The position numbers and the translations under genes are program-made. From Neoscytalidium dimidiatum (taxonomy: Eukaryota; Ascomycota; Dothideomycetes; Botryosphaeriales; Botryosphaeriaceae): a DNA stretch of 64,000 bases. The stretch is taken from NCBI GenBank assembly GCA_037367355.1, contig CM074695.1, positions 992,001 to 1,056,000 on the forward strand. The letters run 5' to 3'. The notes under the pieces were generated by a model, which was given only the letters and a program-made list of their open reading frames with translations, had not been told where the DNA came from and did not search any database. Positions 44,207-55,910 of this stretch are shown one piece after another (within the stretch, counting starts at the first letter, position 1; every line of letters starts with the position of its first letter).

Positions 44207-44727
44207 CTAGCCAAGTCTGTCCGAAACGTTGATATCCCAAATGCTTCTGGGCTCTGTTCTCCTGACGCGGTCGTCCTTGAGCATCCTTCGTGATGTGGTT
44301 AGCTTAAACTCTACACGTTATGGCTGATTTTGGGGCGGGCGTACCTGCTGTCGATGCGCACGTCTTCACCCTCAACCTCAAGACGTGCCTCGGGTGTCTT
44401 GGCTTCAATGACGAAGTGGTTGTCGCAGTGCGGGCAGTACTCGTCGCTTTCCTCGAACTCCTCGGCGTTCTTGCGGAAGCACTTCTTGCACTTCTTGCAG
44501 GCGAAGGTCATCTCCGTACTCTTCGTGAGATCATGGTTCTGGGTCTCGGCATGGCATTCGGCGCAGTCAAACCACTTGCGGCAGCAAGGGCTGCGGATGG
44601 AAACTTGCGCATTGAGGATGTGCTTGCTGCGGCGGAGCGGCGGAGGTCAGCGGCGGCGGCGCAGCACAGGGGCGGGCAACGGGGAGCGGATAGCGGATAG
44701 CGGGTAGCGGGCAGCAACGTACCACAT
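44207..44727 (-). CDS. CHY-type zinc-finger protein, 121 aa
   Basis: Three exons: 44723-44727 (5 nt), 44345-44626 and 44207-44285. The spliced start is MCKHILNAQVSIRSPCCRKW, then FDCAECHAE, which is the CHY zinc-finger arrangement. A second set of Cys pairs follows (FACKKCKKCFRK and YCPHCDNHF). Adding exon 3 replaces an intron-derived tail with MLKDDRVRRTEPRSIW and SDRLG, a conserved-looking C-terminus. Family relatives include yeast Hot13, an intermembrane-space protein that keeps the Mia40/Erv1 import system oxidised, but CHY proteins also act elsewhere. Here only zinc binding is well supported. The 5-nt first exon is unusual but needed to supply Met-Cys. Confidence 0.85.
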
Positions 44728-45429
44728 GGCGGCGGACGTGTCAGCAGGCAGCGGAGGTCGCGGGCGCGTCGGAAGCCTCAGGCGTGGGTGTCGGGCGCGG
44801 CAAGAGGAGCGTGAGAGTTAGTTGAGTTTGGGCGTGGGACTCGGGCTGAAACAGAGGGGCCCTGAGCGCGCGAGTTGAAATGACATCGCGGCGCCGCAAA
44901 AAGCCCTGGCCTCGCAGGGCAGTAGCCAGCACCCACGCGCCGCCTTGTGGGGAAAACCGACGCCGTTGTACTGCCCTACGTAGGCTACGCCGGCCAGCCA
45001 GCATACGCACGCCCGCGCTCACCACAGCCTCACTTCACTTCCGTCACCACGCGCATCTACAGTTCTGCTCGCCGCACACCGCCACATTCTCAGTCCGAAT
45101 TCCATCACACTCGCTCGCGCGCAGGGGGCCACGCCGGCTGCAAGGTACTGGCGCAGACCCCTCCATCCCCGACCAGCCCTCCTGCCGCATCGCCAGCCCA
45201 AGCCGATCCACGCCCATCGCGCCCCGAAACTTAGTCTTCCCTCTCCGCCCGATCGCACCCTCGCTCTCTTCTGGCCTCTCTCGCGCTGGGCATGCTGCTG
45301 CTGCCGCCCCGACCTATCCTTTTGCGCCGCCCTGGCCACTTCCGATCATTATAATCGCCCAGGCTGGGGGCATGAGTCCGTGGAAGCCCGCCCAACACCG
45401 AGTTGTGCTGCTATTCAACCTGAGTGGCC
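44728..45429. promoter_or_regulatory. Divergent promoter region, CHY protein / 5-phosphatase
   Basis: 702 bp between divergent starts, C-rich on the plus strand near 45100-45350. No domain-bearing ORF. Confidence 0.4.
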
Positions 45430-48400
45430 ATGGAAAGGCCTCCGGGCAAGACGGAGAGCACTGATGGCTCCTCCATCGTGAGCGCTAACTTCTCCCCCTG
45501 CGCAGCCCTTGCTAATGCTCGTTTTGCAGAAGCCCGTGTCGTCGCTGCGGAGCCATTTCGAGAACATGCTCAACCGCCAGTCCTCCTCTAACCCCGATCC
45601 GCCGCGCTCGAACAATCCACGCCCGAGCCTAGGGAATATTTTCGATGGCCCCGAAGAGTCCCGCACGCGCCCGGACGGCCGCATGTCTCTGGACTTGCCG
45701 CGCCCTAACGTTGGCCTGCGAAGCACATCCCCGAAGGGGCTATATGCGCCTCCGAGAACGCCAGAAACACGGGGCATGTCCATAGACACGAACAAGGCCC
45801 GGCCAATTTCCATGTATCAGCTGTCTCCACGAAGCTCCCCGCCCAGATCACCCACAAGATCGCCGCCTGTAGTCACAGTCAATTCTCCCAAATCCCCCAA
45901 CAAGTTCCCCGAACAAGACTTGAAATCTTCCGCCCCGAGGAGCGTTCCCCAACCTCCTCAACCATCCCCTTCGTCACGGTCTGGCTCGCCGCATGGAAGC
46001 GGTGCTAAACATTTCCGCATGCAGAGCAAACCCGCAACACCGGCTATAGAAGCACTGCAAGCACCCTTCCTTCAGGCAGCTGCAAAGTCCGTACCTTCCC
46101 CTGACCCTATGAAATCGACACTCGCACAATCGGAAAGAGAGATTGGTACTAGATCCCCCTCGGTTGCCTCAAGTGCTGGTGGACCACCTCCTATCAACCG
46201 AGCTGGCAAACCGAAAATACCTAGCAAACCTGCATCAGTCTCTGGGACTTCTGCTTCGGGTACGACTGGTAGAGCCTCCTTAACTGTTGAGCGTGGTAAT
46301 GCCTCCGCCGAGGAGCGGGTATCTCCGTTCAGTACACCTCCGAGCAGCGACGAAAGTGGGCTTCCTTCCCCATCTCCCCCACGTGGTCCGATCCAGAACA
46401 ATTTCTCTTCAAGTGTCCCTTCAACAAAGAGAGGAAATTACTTTCAGCATCCACCGCAAGCACGCCCACAAGATATTCGGGAACTGCCCAAACAGCCTAG
46501 CCAACGGTCTCTTAGAGCTCCTCCAGATGTTTCTGCTGGCGAGGCAAGCGATTCTCTCGATGAGCGACCTGGCCTACCACCACGACGTGGTGGAGATATT
46601 CGAAAGTCGAAACCACCTCCGCCTGACCCACCACCGGCTCGCAGGTCCATGGACACCTCAAGAGCGGCAGTCCTGGATGCCGCGCGAGCAGCGGCAGCTA
46701 ATGAACCCACGCCAAAACTACCGAAACGTACAGCCACGTTCGGTCCTTCAAAATCACCTAACCTTAACGGAGGTCAACATCATGTTCCCGCTCAGCCTTC
46801 ACCACGGCCAGTTCAAACCACAAAGCAGCCCCAGACCCAGAGATACAGCACTCTTTACAGGGATGATTCAGATGATATAGAGCAGTCCTCAGATAGGCCA
46901 CCTACGATACTCTCGGAATATCCTGACTCATCCCAGGCGAACAGAAGGCCGCCAATGTTCAAGCAACGACCGCGCGAAATCTCTCTTGGATACGACACAA
47001 AGCTGTTCGCTGTTTGCGGCGAAATCGTGTGCTCTTCTGGATATTTGACCCGTGCTTGGAATCTTTTGACCGGCGAGATGGTCCTTAACACTGCTTTGGG
47101 TGAGTCTAGCAAGATGACTGCCATGGCCTTTAGACCATCCACGGATGTAGAAAAAGAAGGAACCAGGATTTGGCTTGGGAATGAAAAGGGTGAACTGTTT
47201 GAGTTGGACGTGCCTTCGGGAGCAGTCGTCGCGGAGAAACGGAGTGCGCACTCGACAAAGATCGTTAAGATCTACCGGTATGCCGCAGAGATGTGGACAA
47301 TTGATGAGGATGGCAAGGTGGATATTTGGCCACCAGATGAATCCGGCTCCCCGACCCTGCAGCAAACACCGAACAGCTTCCGGATCCCTAAAAATCATAA
47401 CTGCTCCATTGTGGCTGGAAACAAGCTCTGGGTTGCCCATGGAAAGGAGATAAGGATTTTCCAGAGAAGCCCGGAGCACAATGGCTTCTTCCAGGTCCTA
47501 GCCCAACCATTGTCCCATCCGAATGCTGGAGAGGTCACTTCTGCCGCAATGATTCCAAGCCAGCCAGATCGGATATATTTTGGTCACAACGATGGCAAGG
47601 TCACTGTCTATTCTCGCAAGGATTTTTCATGCCTGGGCGTCGTCAGTGTAAGCTTGTACAAGATCAGCTGTCTCGCAGGTGCAGGTGACTATCTATGGGC
47701 GGGCTACAACACCGGCATGGTCTACGTGTACGATACCACACAGACTCCCTGGCAGGTGAAGAAGGACTGGCATGCGCATGACAACCCGATCGCGGGCATC
47801 ATCGTAGACCGAAGCAGCCTATGGAAGATGGACCGCCTTCAAGTTGCGTCATTGGGTACCGACAGCGTGATAAGAATATGGGATGGCATGCTGAAAGATG
47901 ATTGGCTTGAGCAAGATATGCAGGAGCATGACGCAGACTTCTGCGATTTCCGAGAAATATCAGCCACAGTTATGACTTGGAATGCGGGCGCCTCAAAGCC
48001 AACTAGCCTGAGATTTGACGAGCAAGACGGCAACTTCTTCAGGGATTTGCTGAGACCTGATGATCCTTCGGACATTCTGGTATTCGGGTTCCAGGAACTG
48101 GTTGATCTGGAGGATAAAAAGGTCACTGCGAGTAAGTTATTCGTCGAGCCCAGACGTGCTTGTAAGCATTACTTACACCACAACAGAAAGCTTCTTCAAG
48201 AGTAGCAAGAAAAAGGATGCATCCGACCAGGAGCACATGAGCCGTCAATACCGTGCTTGGAGAGACCACCTCGTTAGGTGTATTGACGAATATATCCCTA
48301 GCGAGCGCTACGTTCTGCTGCACACAGCAAACCTTGTCGGACTTTTCACTTGTGTCTTCATCAAGGAGTCTGAACGAACGAGAATCAGGGACCTGAACGC

Positions 48401-49283
48401 TGCTGAAGTCAAACTTGGCATGGGTGGTTTGCATGGAAACAAGGCGAGTGCTTGCATGTGGTATGAAAAGCCCGACTTTGTTAACGGAGATATTAGGGTG
48501 CGTTGGTCGTCCGTTTCATTCTGGATGATAGCTCCGTTTGTTTCGTGAATTGCCACCTTGCTGCGGGCCAGACTCAAACAGTACATCGCAATAATGATGT
48601 CGCCGCCATCATGGAAACATCCGCTCTTCCGCCGCAGATGGACTTGGGAGCTCGTGCAGATATGTTCATCGGTGGAGGAGACGGGTCCATGATCCTCGAC
48701 CACGAGATTTGCATTCTCAACGGAGACCTGAACTACCGCATCGATTCAATGACGCGCGACGCAGTGATCAGGTGTGTAAAGGAGGGAAATCTGACCAGAC
48801 TGCTGGAGAACGACCAACTTCTCCGATCCAAGAGGAGAAATCCTGGATTCAGGCTCCGTGCTTTCAGGGAGTCTCCAATTACCTTCGCGCCGACGTACAA
48901 GTACGACGTCGGGACGGATAGGTATGACACCAGCGAGAAGAAACGTTCTCCGGCGTGGTGCGACCGGCTTCTTTACCGTGGGAGAGGGCGCATTAAGCAG
49001 CTTGACTACCGGAGGCACGAGGTCCGCGTTTCAGACCACCGACCGGTCAGTGGTAGGTTCAAGATCCGTATCAAGACAATCAATCCCAAGCGGAGGGCGA
49101 TTGTCTGGGAACAATGCGAGCACCGCTTCGAGGAACTAAAGCAGCGGCTTGCGACGGACATTAAGTAAGCAAAAGAGTGTGACAAGTTTAGCTGCCCAAT
49201 GCTAACGCAAAGACAGGCTCGATTATCTGATCAATGTGTTTGGACTCAGCTCGAAGGATGCGATGAAGCTGCTGAAGCTGTAG
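45430..49283 (+). CDS. Inositol polyphosphate 5-phosphatase with WD40 propeller
   Basis: Five exons: 45430-45477, 45530-48131, 48187-48443, 48497-49164 and 49217-49283, giving 1213 aa. Residues 1-480 are disordered and Ser/Pro-rich with polyproline and basic patches. About 500-825 form a WD40-like propeller starting near FAVCGEIVCSSG. The catalytic domain follows: ATVMTWNAG, ILVFGFQELVDL, GLHGNKGALVVRF, NCHLAAGQ, NGDLNYRID, SPAWCDRLLYRG and SDHRPVSG, the standard 5-phosphatase motifs. Intron 3 (48444-48496) has a GC donor, supported by the exact GNK|GAL junction. Intron 4 skips an early stop and adds LDYLINVFGLSS to the C-terminus. Known role: removal of the 5-phosphate from phosphoinositides or inositol phosphates. 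The architecture is one I know from filamentous fungi. Confidence 0.92.
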
Positions 49284-49770
49284 CGGGATCGACTAGCGAA
49301 AAGCGAGTTTTGATGATGTCGATGATTTTAGTGCTGCATGGCCTGCATGGTGCATTTGCGGGGCGTTTATTGTTCTTCGGAAAAGCGCATGGGCGGCAGT
49401 GATGTGAAAAGAACGAAGGTACTGTACGTGCGTGCACACTGCGCGGCAGTGCTGGTGAGCGCATATATCCACACAGGAAGTATCTACTATACCCAATCCT
49501 ATTACAATTGAACGGAATGTTCGTCCGACGGGACGGGATCGAATTCCTCCAATCCTGATCTGAGAATCCGATGATGTAGTGATGGGACTGTTGACGAACG
49601 AGCCCAGGGGGGGGGGGTGGGCTTGGGCTTGTGAGCGAGGGATCGCCGTCCCTGACCACACATGACGTAATTGTTGCTACTATGTCGATGCTCAAAAACA
49701 CACATCCGCTCACTCTTGTGTCTGCGCTGCGCGAGAATAAATTGTTATCTCCTGGGAGGCGAGCTTCTCC
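49284..49770. other. Intergenic, 5-phosphatase 3' end and GFA gene promoter
   Basis: 487 bp with an 11-G homopolymer near 49607-49617. No coding signal. Confidence 0.4.
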
Positions 49771-50657
49771 ATGTCTTTTGCCAGACTCCGCGCCCCGAGA
49801 TCCTTGAAGTTGAACCTTTGCCCCGTCCCGATTCGCAGTGGTTCGAAGCCGTCCCTGGCCTTGCTCACGCGACAAAGCAGCCCCGCCACATCAAGAAGTT
49901 TTCACACGACAATCAACATGCACAAGCACCAATCGAGAGGAGAGGAGACCGAAGGCTTGAGCGAGTGGAAGAAGAGGGCGCCGTACCGCGTCCACGAGCC
50001 CAACGAGAAGTTTGATGTAAAGTACGAGGCCAATTGTCACTGCGGCCGCGTCAAGTACCAGCTCAGCCGTGTGGAGCCGCTCGATTCAAAGCTATGCCAT
50101 TGCACCACATGTCAGACGCAGCATGGTAAGAAATTTGCTTAGGTCTTACCATAGGAAGCTGAAGCTGACGCTGACATTGACATGCAGCTGCGCCCTTCCA
50201 ATGGGCTGCCATCTTCCACAAAGAGGACATCAACTTCACCAACGGCCACCACGACCTCGAATGGTATGACCCGACGGAGAAGTCCATTGAGCACAAGCTT
50301 CCGTGCAAGGTCCGTTGCTCATACTGCCACTCGCCCATCATGGACGAGGGCCGCAACATGATCCTGCTCTTCCCGAGCCTGATCCACTTGAAGACGGACG
50401 AGGGCAAAGCTTTCTTCAAGCCTCGGTGAGTCAGTCACACAGCGAGGTATTCAAATGGCCGCTAACAACTAGCCTGCAGCTGCCACATGTTCTACGGACA
50501 GCGCGTCATGGATATCCCGGACGGCTTGCCCAAGTGGGATGGGTTGAGCCAAGAGAGCAACTTGATCGAGGACAGCCCCCCCGACCTTGTTCGGGAGCTG
50601 GAACGGAAGCGTGAAAGTGAGAGGGAGGAACGCTTCAAGAAAGGCGAGAACAAATAA
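49771..50657 (+). CDS. GFA / CENP-V-type zinc protein
   Basis: Exons 49771-50125, 50188-50425 and 50480-50657 give 256 aa from the first ATG. A second in-frame ATG at 49918 (MHKHQSRGEE) would give 207 aa. The extra N-terminus (MSFARLRAPRSLKL...TRQSSPATSRSFHT) is Arg/Ser-rich with no acidic residues and could be a mitochondrial presequence. Zinc-binding motifs of the GFA fold are NCHCGRVKYQL, LCHCTTCQ and RCSYCHSP. Known family: glutathione-dependent formaldehyde-activating enzyme-like carbon-sulfur lyases, often of unknown substrate. The C-terminal tail is strongly charged (RELERKRESEREERFKKG). Confidence 0.85.
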
Positions 50658-51407
50658 GTATGGTGGCGAGAAACGGCGTTGAGGATTGAGCGCGACCGGT
50701 TGGGACTTAAAAGGGACAACCCTTTTTTCATACACTACGAGCTGCGCGGCATACCACACAGAACAAATTGAAACCCGAGACCAACAAATAATGGCAAATT
50801 AGCAATATGTTGTTGGTGTTTGAATATCGTGTGGCAGCAGCGGAGGCGACGGGGTCCGGGATTGCTTTGCTTGTTTGTGGTGCCTCTAACACATGGGCGG
50901 CGCGCCTTCTTCAATCACCGCCGTGGTGCTGTCAAGAAGAAATCGCTTACGGTGGCGTTGGCTCACCTATTGGTCCTATTGTCCCTTCTGCACGAGCTGT
51001 CACCGCGACGTTGTTCAGCGTCTGCTAAATAATTCTGACCCTCGACCTGCAATCTTCTTCATCTCACTTTCTCCCTCTTGCTTGCCACCCTCGCATCGTT
51101 CTGTCGAGCAGCCAAGCCAAGCACCGCCCCCGCTCCTCTTCCGAGTATTCCCTGTATCCGTCAATTCTCTGCTTGTGCCGACGCGGGCTGAGAGGCGCAC
51201 GCTATCACGTGTGGCTTGTGAGGCGGACATTCCCGGATTTAGTCGTGAGTCGGGCCCTTGCATCATTGGATGTCGCGTCTGTCGTCCCGCGTTTCTTTGG
51301 TTACGCGCTCTCTACCATCCTCGCTCCTCACCCGCTACCATCATGGCTGCCCTTTCTGACCTCCCTCGTGCTCACAGCTCCTTCTCCAGCCGCGGTGTCC
51401 TGACCGC
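50658..51407. other. Intergenic, promoter of the chromodomain gene
   Basis: 750 bp. The last ~350 bp are pyrimidine-rich (long 5' leader style). No gene was supported. Confidence 0.4.
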
Positions 51408-54400
51408 ATGATGGCACCGGACCGAGCCAACTCCAACAAGCGCAAGCGCTCCAGTATCCCCGATTCACAACCGTCGACATCACGCCCCACCCCGCGCAAG
51501 CGCCCTAAGAAGCTTCAACACCCGACGGACAAGGACGCAGCTGGCCCCCAGCAATTGAGCCAGCTCCCCAACGATCCCGAGCCATTTTACGCTGCTAAGG
51601 CCATCGTAAAGGAGGATAAGAATAGGTACCTAATTGACTGGGCCGACAACCCGGAAACCGGAGAGAAATACGCGCGCTCGTGGGAGCCGAAGAGGAACGC
51701 GAACAAGCAGTTGGTCGATGAATGGAAGCAGAAGAAGCTTGCAAAGAAAAGTTCCAAACAAAAGGCGCGGGAACCCGCTCCTGCGCCCCGGCCCGCTGCG
51801 GCCACCCATTCGCCCGCGACCTCTCAGCCACCCCCAAAGCGACGTTTCCGTGTAGACAGCTCATCTCCGGAGCTCGAGTCAGAACGGCAACCAAACGTCC
51901 TTCCGATCAGTAACTCATCCGCCTTCAGCTACGCCGACAACGCTGTCCCGGAGACGGAATCGAGGGATACCAGACCACGCACAGAAGCTGAGGTTATTGT
52001 AACTCAACCCACCGACTACAATCCTTCCGACTACGAACACTTTTCCGCCTCTCAGATCCCTTGGAGCTCATCACAAGCCACAACAACACTTCCTTCCCAG
52101 TTCCAACCGACACAATTTGCAGCTGGTTCATCGCAAGCGCCTGGCAGCTTGCAGTCTGGCCCTAAAAGCAATTACATACCCGCTGAGACACTTCTGCGCC
52201 AACCTTGCTTTGGAGACGGTGCTGTTGTACCAGATTCCCAGAGCCTCCCCGGAGATTCAAGTTACGTTCCCTCTACTGAGACGCACTCTGGTGCCGGAAG
52301 CCAATTGGCTCAAGGTCAGCCTCAGCCTTGTGATTCTGCAGCTACCCGAACCCAGCAGCGCAGTTCAATCTCAGCCTCGGCACAACTCACGAATTCACAG
52401 CCCGGCAATTCATCAGCTCCTGTCCCGGAAACAGACCCCATTGAAGAATTTCCATCGAGCCCAGCTGAAAATAGTCATCAAGACGAACATATCCCTTTAC
52501 AGCGTGAATCCCCTTGGCAGAGTGCCAGCTCCGCTTCCTCGCCACCGCCGACCGAGTCGCTGGACAAGTCGACGCAATCGCAACCCCAGTCTGGAGATAC
52601 CCATCTCTCTCAGGAGGTCCAAGTCGGCACGCCTCTTGCAGCTTCAAAAGAGCAACGACCCTGTTGCAGAGTGGAACCAGATCCACTACCTCCAAGTCTA
52701 AAAACAAGTCCTCTAGGGCAGGACAAAGCTACGCCTGAGGGTTCTCAAGGCTCGGAAGAATTTGCTGGAGAACAGGTCGATAACGTTACAGGGCCAGAAG
52801 GAGAGAGGACAGGCCAAATTTTTAGCGCAGCTGAAGAGATTGTCCGGACCCAAGAGCAGGACGAATCTGTTCGGCCGACGACGGAGTCCGAGCACGGATA
52901 TATCATTCAGCGCGATCTCAGTCAAGAAACCGCCGTTGACAGCAACGTCAACACTGGCGACACCCAAGACATAGAAGCTAACGTACCAGTATCACAAGTT
53001 GAAGAACGTACGGATCGACAAAGAATACAGTCGGTGTCTGGAAGGGACGATTCTGGATCTGGAGAGGTTCAACGTTTAGTTACTTGTCCCGAGTACCCAG
53101 GTAATCATTCAATCGAGCCAGAAGATTTAAATAAGGGCGCAGAGTCACAGCAGCAACACCCAGCAGAAGTCTTGACTAAAGACACAACCGATCCTGAGCA
53201 CCCCTCCTGCTTGCAGTACGCCCAAAAGGACTTGGTTCTTGAACCACATTTCAACTGTACAGCCACACAAACTCCTCCGGAACACACGCTTTCGCAACTT
53301 GAAAGCCAATTCAGGCAGTCTGCTCAGGACGTCCCTGAGCTTGAGCTAGGCACCGCACAATCTCGAGACCAGACAGACTTTACAGACCCGGGATCTTCCG
53401 AACCCATTGGCGAGTCGAGCCAACCGCAATCTACGAAACGCAAAGATTCATCACAGGATAGCGTAGAACCAAGTGTGTTCCGCCAGGCAGACACGAACGT
53501 TGTTTGTCACCCAGCCTTACATTCAGAGTCTAACGTTCCTGGACCGAAGGATATCGTGCCCAGCATCGAAGCTCGAACAGAGTCTCCCCTCAGAGGATAT
53601 TACAGAAAGTCATCTCGAGGCATGCCGCAGACACCGCAGCCTACTGGTTCGATCGGTGGTATTGATACAACAAATCCAAAGTCGTTGACAGAACAGATTC
53701 GTGAAGTCCACGCGCGAAGTAGGGCTGAGAGAGAGAGGAGGAAGGCCGAGCTCTTAGCCAGATACGACAATCCAGCACCCAAATCTCCTTCCTTGGAGAC
53801 TGGCACAAGGTCGCCCTCTGCGATACCCTCAAACGGCACTCAGCCCCCTATGGAACCACAGTACACGTTGATGCCATCGAACCTCTCGGCCGAAACTCGG
53901 CCTGACGGAGACCTTCCGGACGCTCACAACGAGCATTCACTACCAGAAATTCGCCACCCTGGCAGTGATATAGAAATGCACGAGGATGGCTCGCCTAGTG
54001 TCCTGCTTGAAGAGCCGCTCGTCGGAGAAGCTGAGTACCTCATTGGTCTATCCATGGAAGGACTGCAAGGGGACCAGTATAGGCGTGAGATCAACTTTAA
54101 AAAGGACGAAATCACCGACTTTACGGAGAACGACCACCCGCAAGAGTCGTCGATCGCCGGGGTTCACGAGTTGCTTGAGAAGGTCGGCAACGTCATCACT
54201 CACATGGATCTTGGATACGCCAACGAAGATTCTTTAACACAATATGATAATAGCTCCAAAGTTTTGGTTGCGTGGAGTAACAACAGCAGCACAAAGTTTC
54301 GTTTTCTGGGGGGCGTGCTTGACCGACTTCGCCATTCGAAGATGCATTTCGTCATTATGGGTCGCGCGGGTTCTCTGATAGATATTATCGAGACTTTCGT

Positions 54401-55910
54401 GGGTGGCTTGGACATTCAGTATTCTCGTGGAGGCAATATTGACCGTCAGGCGTTCGGGGCCCGCGAATCGCTCTTTGTGACCATCCTGGCCACAGACTTT
54501 GAAGATGTCGATACACGCATTCCAAACGCCCATCTGATTTTTGCCATGGATTCAACAGTTCGATGCAACGAGCCGAAGATGCGAGCTCTGAGAAACCACC
54601 TCCGCGGTGATAAGGATACCATTCCGGTGATCACACCAATCGCCACCAATTCTTTGGAGCATGTTGAGCGCTGCATTTCACCATCGTTGCAAGGGTTTGC
54701 TAGAGAGAGGCTTGTGGTTCGTTTCATGACCGAACTAAGGCAACTTGCAGGCAGAGTCGATGTGTCTACTAAGGCCGACCATGCGGCGAACCTTATTGTA
54801 CCAAGCATCGAGGCTGATCTAGATCACCACGAAGCCTGGCCCCTTCCACGCGTTGGAAGTATCAAGCACGATGTTCACTTCGATGAGTCCATGATCTCAT
54901 CTCTCTCTGTATCGTCTTCCGTTCCCACGGACACCATGAACCCTTCGGCTGGCCAGAAGAGGCATCTTGAGATTGAAGAAGAAGATGAGCCGGCAAAGAG
55001 GACACGGCTAACACCACAACCCGAATCACATACTGTGAACCCGAACGACATAACACGCATCAGTGACTCTATGCCAGGGGTTTCCCAAGCACATGGCATG
55101 TCCTCAAGTTCCAAGCAGGGTGAACATGTCAGGGCGTATGAAAAGGACCAAAAACTTCGCAAGGAGCTCAAATATACCAAAGAGCGGCTGAAGCATTTCG
55201 AGGAGGCGTTGGATGCATGCCAGACAGAGAAAGAAGAGCAGAAAGACCTTATCTTCCATTTGAAGAGGGAGAACACAGACCTGAAGCAGAGCCAGATTAA
55301 CTACAGCGAGCGCATCCGGACGCAGAACGGACTAATCGACAGCCTGCGCACGGAACGCAACTCACTCAAAGAGCAGCTGGACGCGGCACGCAAGCAGCTG
55401 GAGACGTCGGCCATCCCGGAAGTGGCGGAGCGCGAGCAGCTGCGCCGCGAGCGCGACGAGGCGCTGGCCCGGCTGGAGCGGGCGCAGAAGTCGCGGGAGA
55501 CGGAGAACAGGGAGTCGGAGTTCTTCCGGTCGCAATACCAGGACGCGTCCAACCGGGCGTCGGAGCTGTCGGGCGAGGTGGCGACGCTCACGCAGCAGGT
55601 GCGCGAGCTCGAGCGGCTGGCTGGCGGCGAGCGCGAACGGGCCCGGCAGCTCAGCCTTGCGGCGGCGACGGACGCGTACAGGGACGAGGTCGAGATGCTG
55701 CGCCAGCAGCTCCGCGACCGTGAGGAGATCATCAAGCAGAGAACGGACGAGATCAAGGCCATCCGCGGCAGGCAGGGCGTCGGCACGAGGGCTGGTAGCG
55801 TGCCCAGGAGCCCGCGCATCAGCGGGCCCGGTAGCAGGGGCGGTAGTCCGGCGCCGAGCGGGCTGAGCGGGCATGGGAGATTGGGAGCTTTGAGGAATAT
55901 CAATGCTTGA
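51408..55910 (+). CDS. Chromodomain protein with HDA2/3-like region (candidate HDAC-complex subunit)
   Basis: An intronless 1500-aa frame; the adjacent Met at 51411 is an equally good start. Residues 1-40 are basic (KRKRSS, PRKRPKK). A chromodomain spans about 61-107 (FYAAKAIVKEDKNRYLIDW, then TGEKYARSWEP). About 110-870 is low-complexity, rich in Ser, Gln, Glu and Pro with many SQ/TQ sites. About 875-1130 (LIGLSMEGLQGDQYRREI, HELLEKVGNVITHMDL, RFLGGVLDRLRHSKMHFVIM) resembles the helicase-like domain of class II HDAC complex subunits 2/3. A long coiled coil covers about 1243-1445, followed by an Arg/Gly/Ser tail. A chromodomain subunit working with a class II HDAC is known in Neurospora (CDP-2 of the HCHC complex); orthology here is inferred, not shown. 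Codon use near the end is more GC-rich. Confidence 0.8.
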   Translation: MMAPDRANSNKRKRSSIPDSQPSTSRPTPRKRPKKLQHPTDKDAAGPQQLSQLPNDPEPFYAAKAIVKEDKNRYLIDWADNPETGEKYARSWEPKRNANKQLVDEWKQKKLAKKSSKQKAREPAPAPRPAAATHSPATSQPPPKRRFRVDSSSPELESERQPNVLPISNSSAFSYADNAVPETESRDTRPRTEAEVIVTQPTDYNPSDYEHFSASQIPWSSSQATTTLPSQFQPTQFAAGSSQAPGSLQSGPKSNYIPAETLLRQPCFGDGAVVPDSQSLPGDSSYVPSTETHSGAGSQLAQGQPQPCDSAATRTQQRSSISASAQLTNSQPGNSSAPVPETDPIEEFPSSPAENSHQDEHIPLQRESPWQSASSASSPPPTESLDKSTQSQPQSGDTHLSQEVQVGTPLAASKEQRPCCRVEPDPLPPSLKTSPLGQDKATPEGSQGSEEFAGEQVDNVTGPEGERTGQIFSAAEEIVRTQEQDESVRPTTESEHGYIIQRDLSQETAVDSNVNTGDTQDIEANVPVSQVEERTDRQRIQSVSGRDDSGSGEVQRLVTCPEYPGNHSIEPEDLNKGAESQQQHPAEVLTKDTTDPEHPSCLQYAQKDLVLEPHFNCTATQTPPEHTLSQLESQFRQSAQDVPELELGTAQSRDQTDFTDPGSSEPIGESSQPQSTKRKDSSQDSVEPSVFRQADTNVVCHPALHSESNVPGPKDIVPSIEARTESPLRGYYRKSSRGMPQTPQPTGSIGGIDTTNPKSLTEQIREVHARSRAERERRKAELLARYDNPAPKSPSLETGTRSPSAIPSNGTQPPMEPQYTLMPSNLSAETRPDGDLPDAHNEHSLPEIRHPGSDIEMHEDGSPSVLLEEPLVGEAEYLIGLSMEGLQGDQYRREINFKKDEITDFTENDHPQESSIAGVHELLEKVGNVITHMDLGYANEDSLTQYDNSSKVLVAWSNNSSTKFRFLGGVLDRLRHSKMHFVIMGRAGSLIDIIETFVGGLDIQYSRGGNIDRQAFGARESLFVTILATDFEDVDTRIPNAHLIFAMDSTVRCNEPKMRALRNHLRGDKDTIPVITPIATNSLEHVERCISPSLQGFARERLVVRFMTELRQLAGRVDVSTKADHAANLIVPSIEADLDHHEAWPLPRVGSIKHDVHFDESMISSLSVSSSVPTDTMNPSAGQKRHLEIEEEDEPAKRTRLTPQPESHTVNPNDITRISDSMPGVSQAHGMSSSSKQGEHVRAYEKDQKLRKELKYTKERLKHFEEALDACQTEKEEQKDLIFHLKRENTDLKQSQINYSERIRTQNGLIDSLRTERNSLKEQLDAARKQLETSAIPEVAEREQLRRERDEALARLERAQKSRETENRESEFFRSQYQDASNRASELSGEVATLTQQVRELERLAGGERERARQLSLAAATDAYRDEVEMLRQQLRDREEIIKQRTDEIKAIRGRQGVGTRAGSVPRSPRISGPGSRGGSPAPSGLSGHGRLGALRNINA

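Noticed and set aside
49165..49216. Stop codon at 49166-49168 as the end of the 5-phosphatase
   Set aside because: It lies inside a GTAAGC..GCTAAC..ACAG intron; splicing adds a 22-residue ordered C-terminus in frame.
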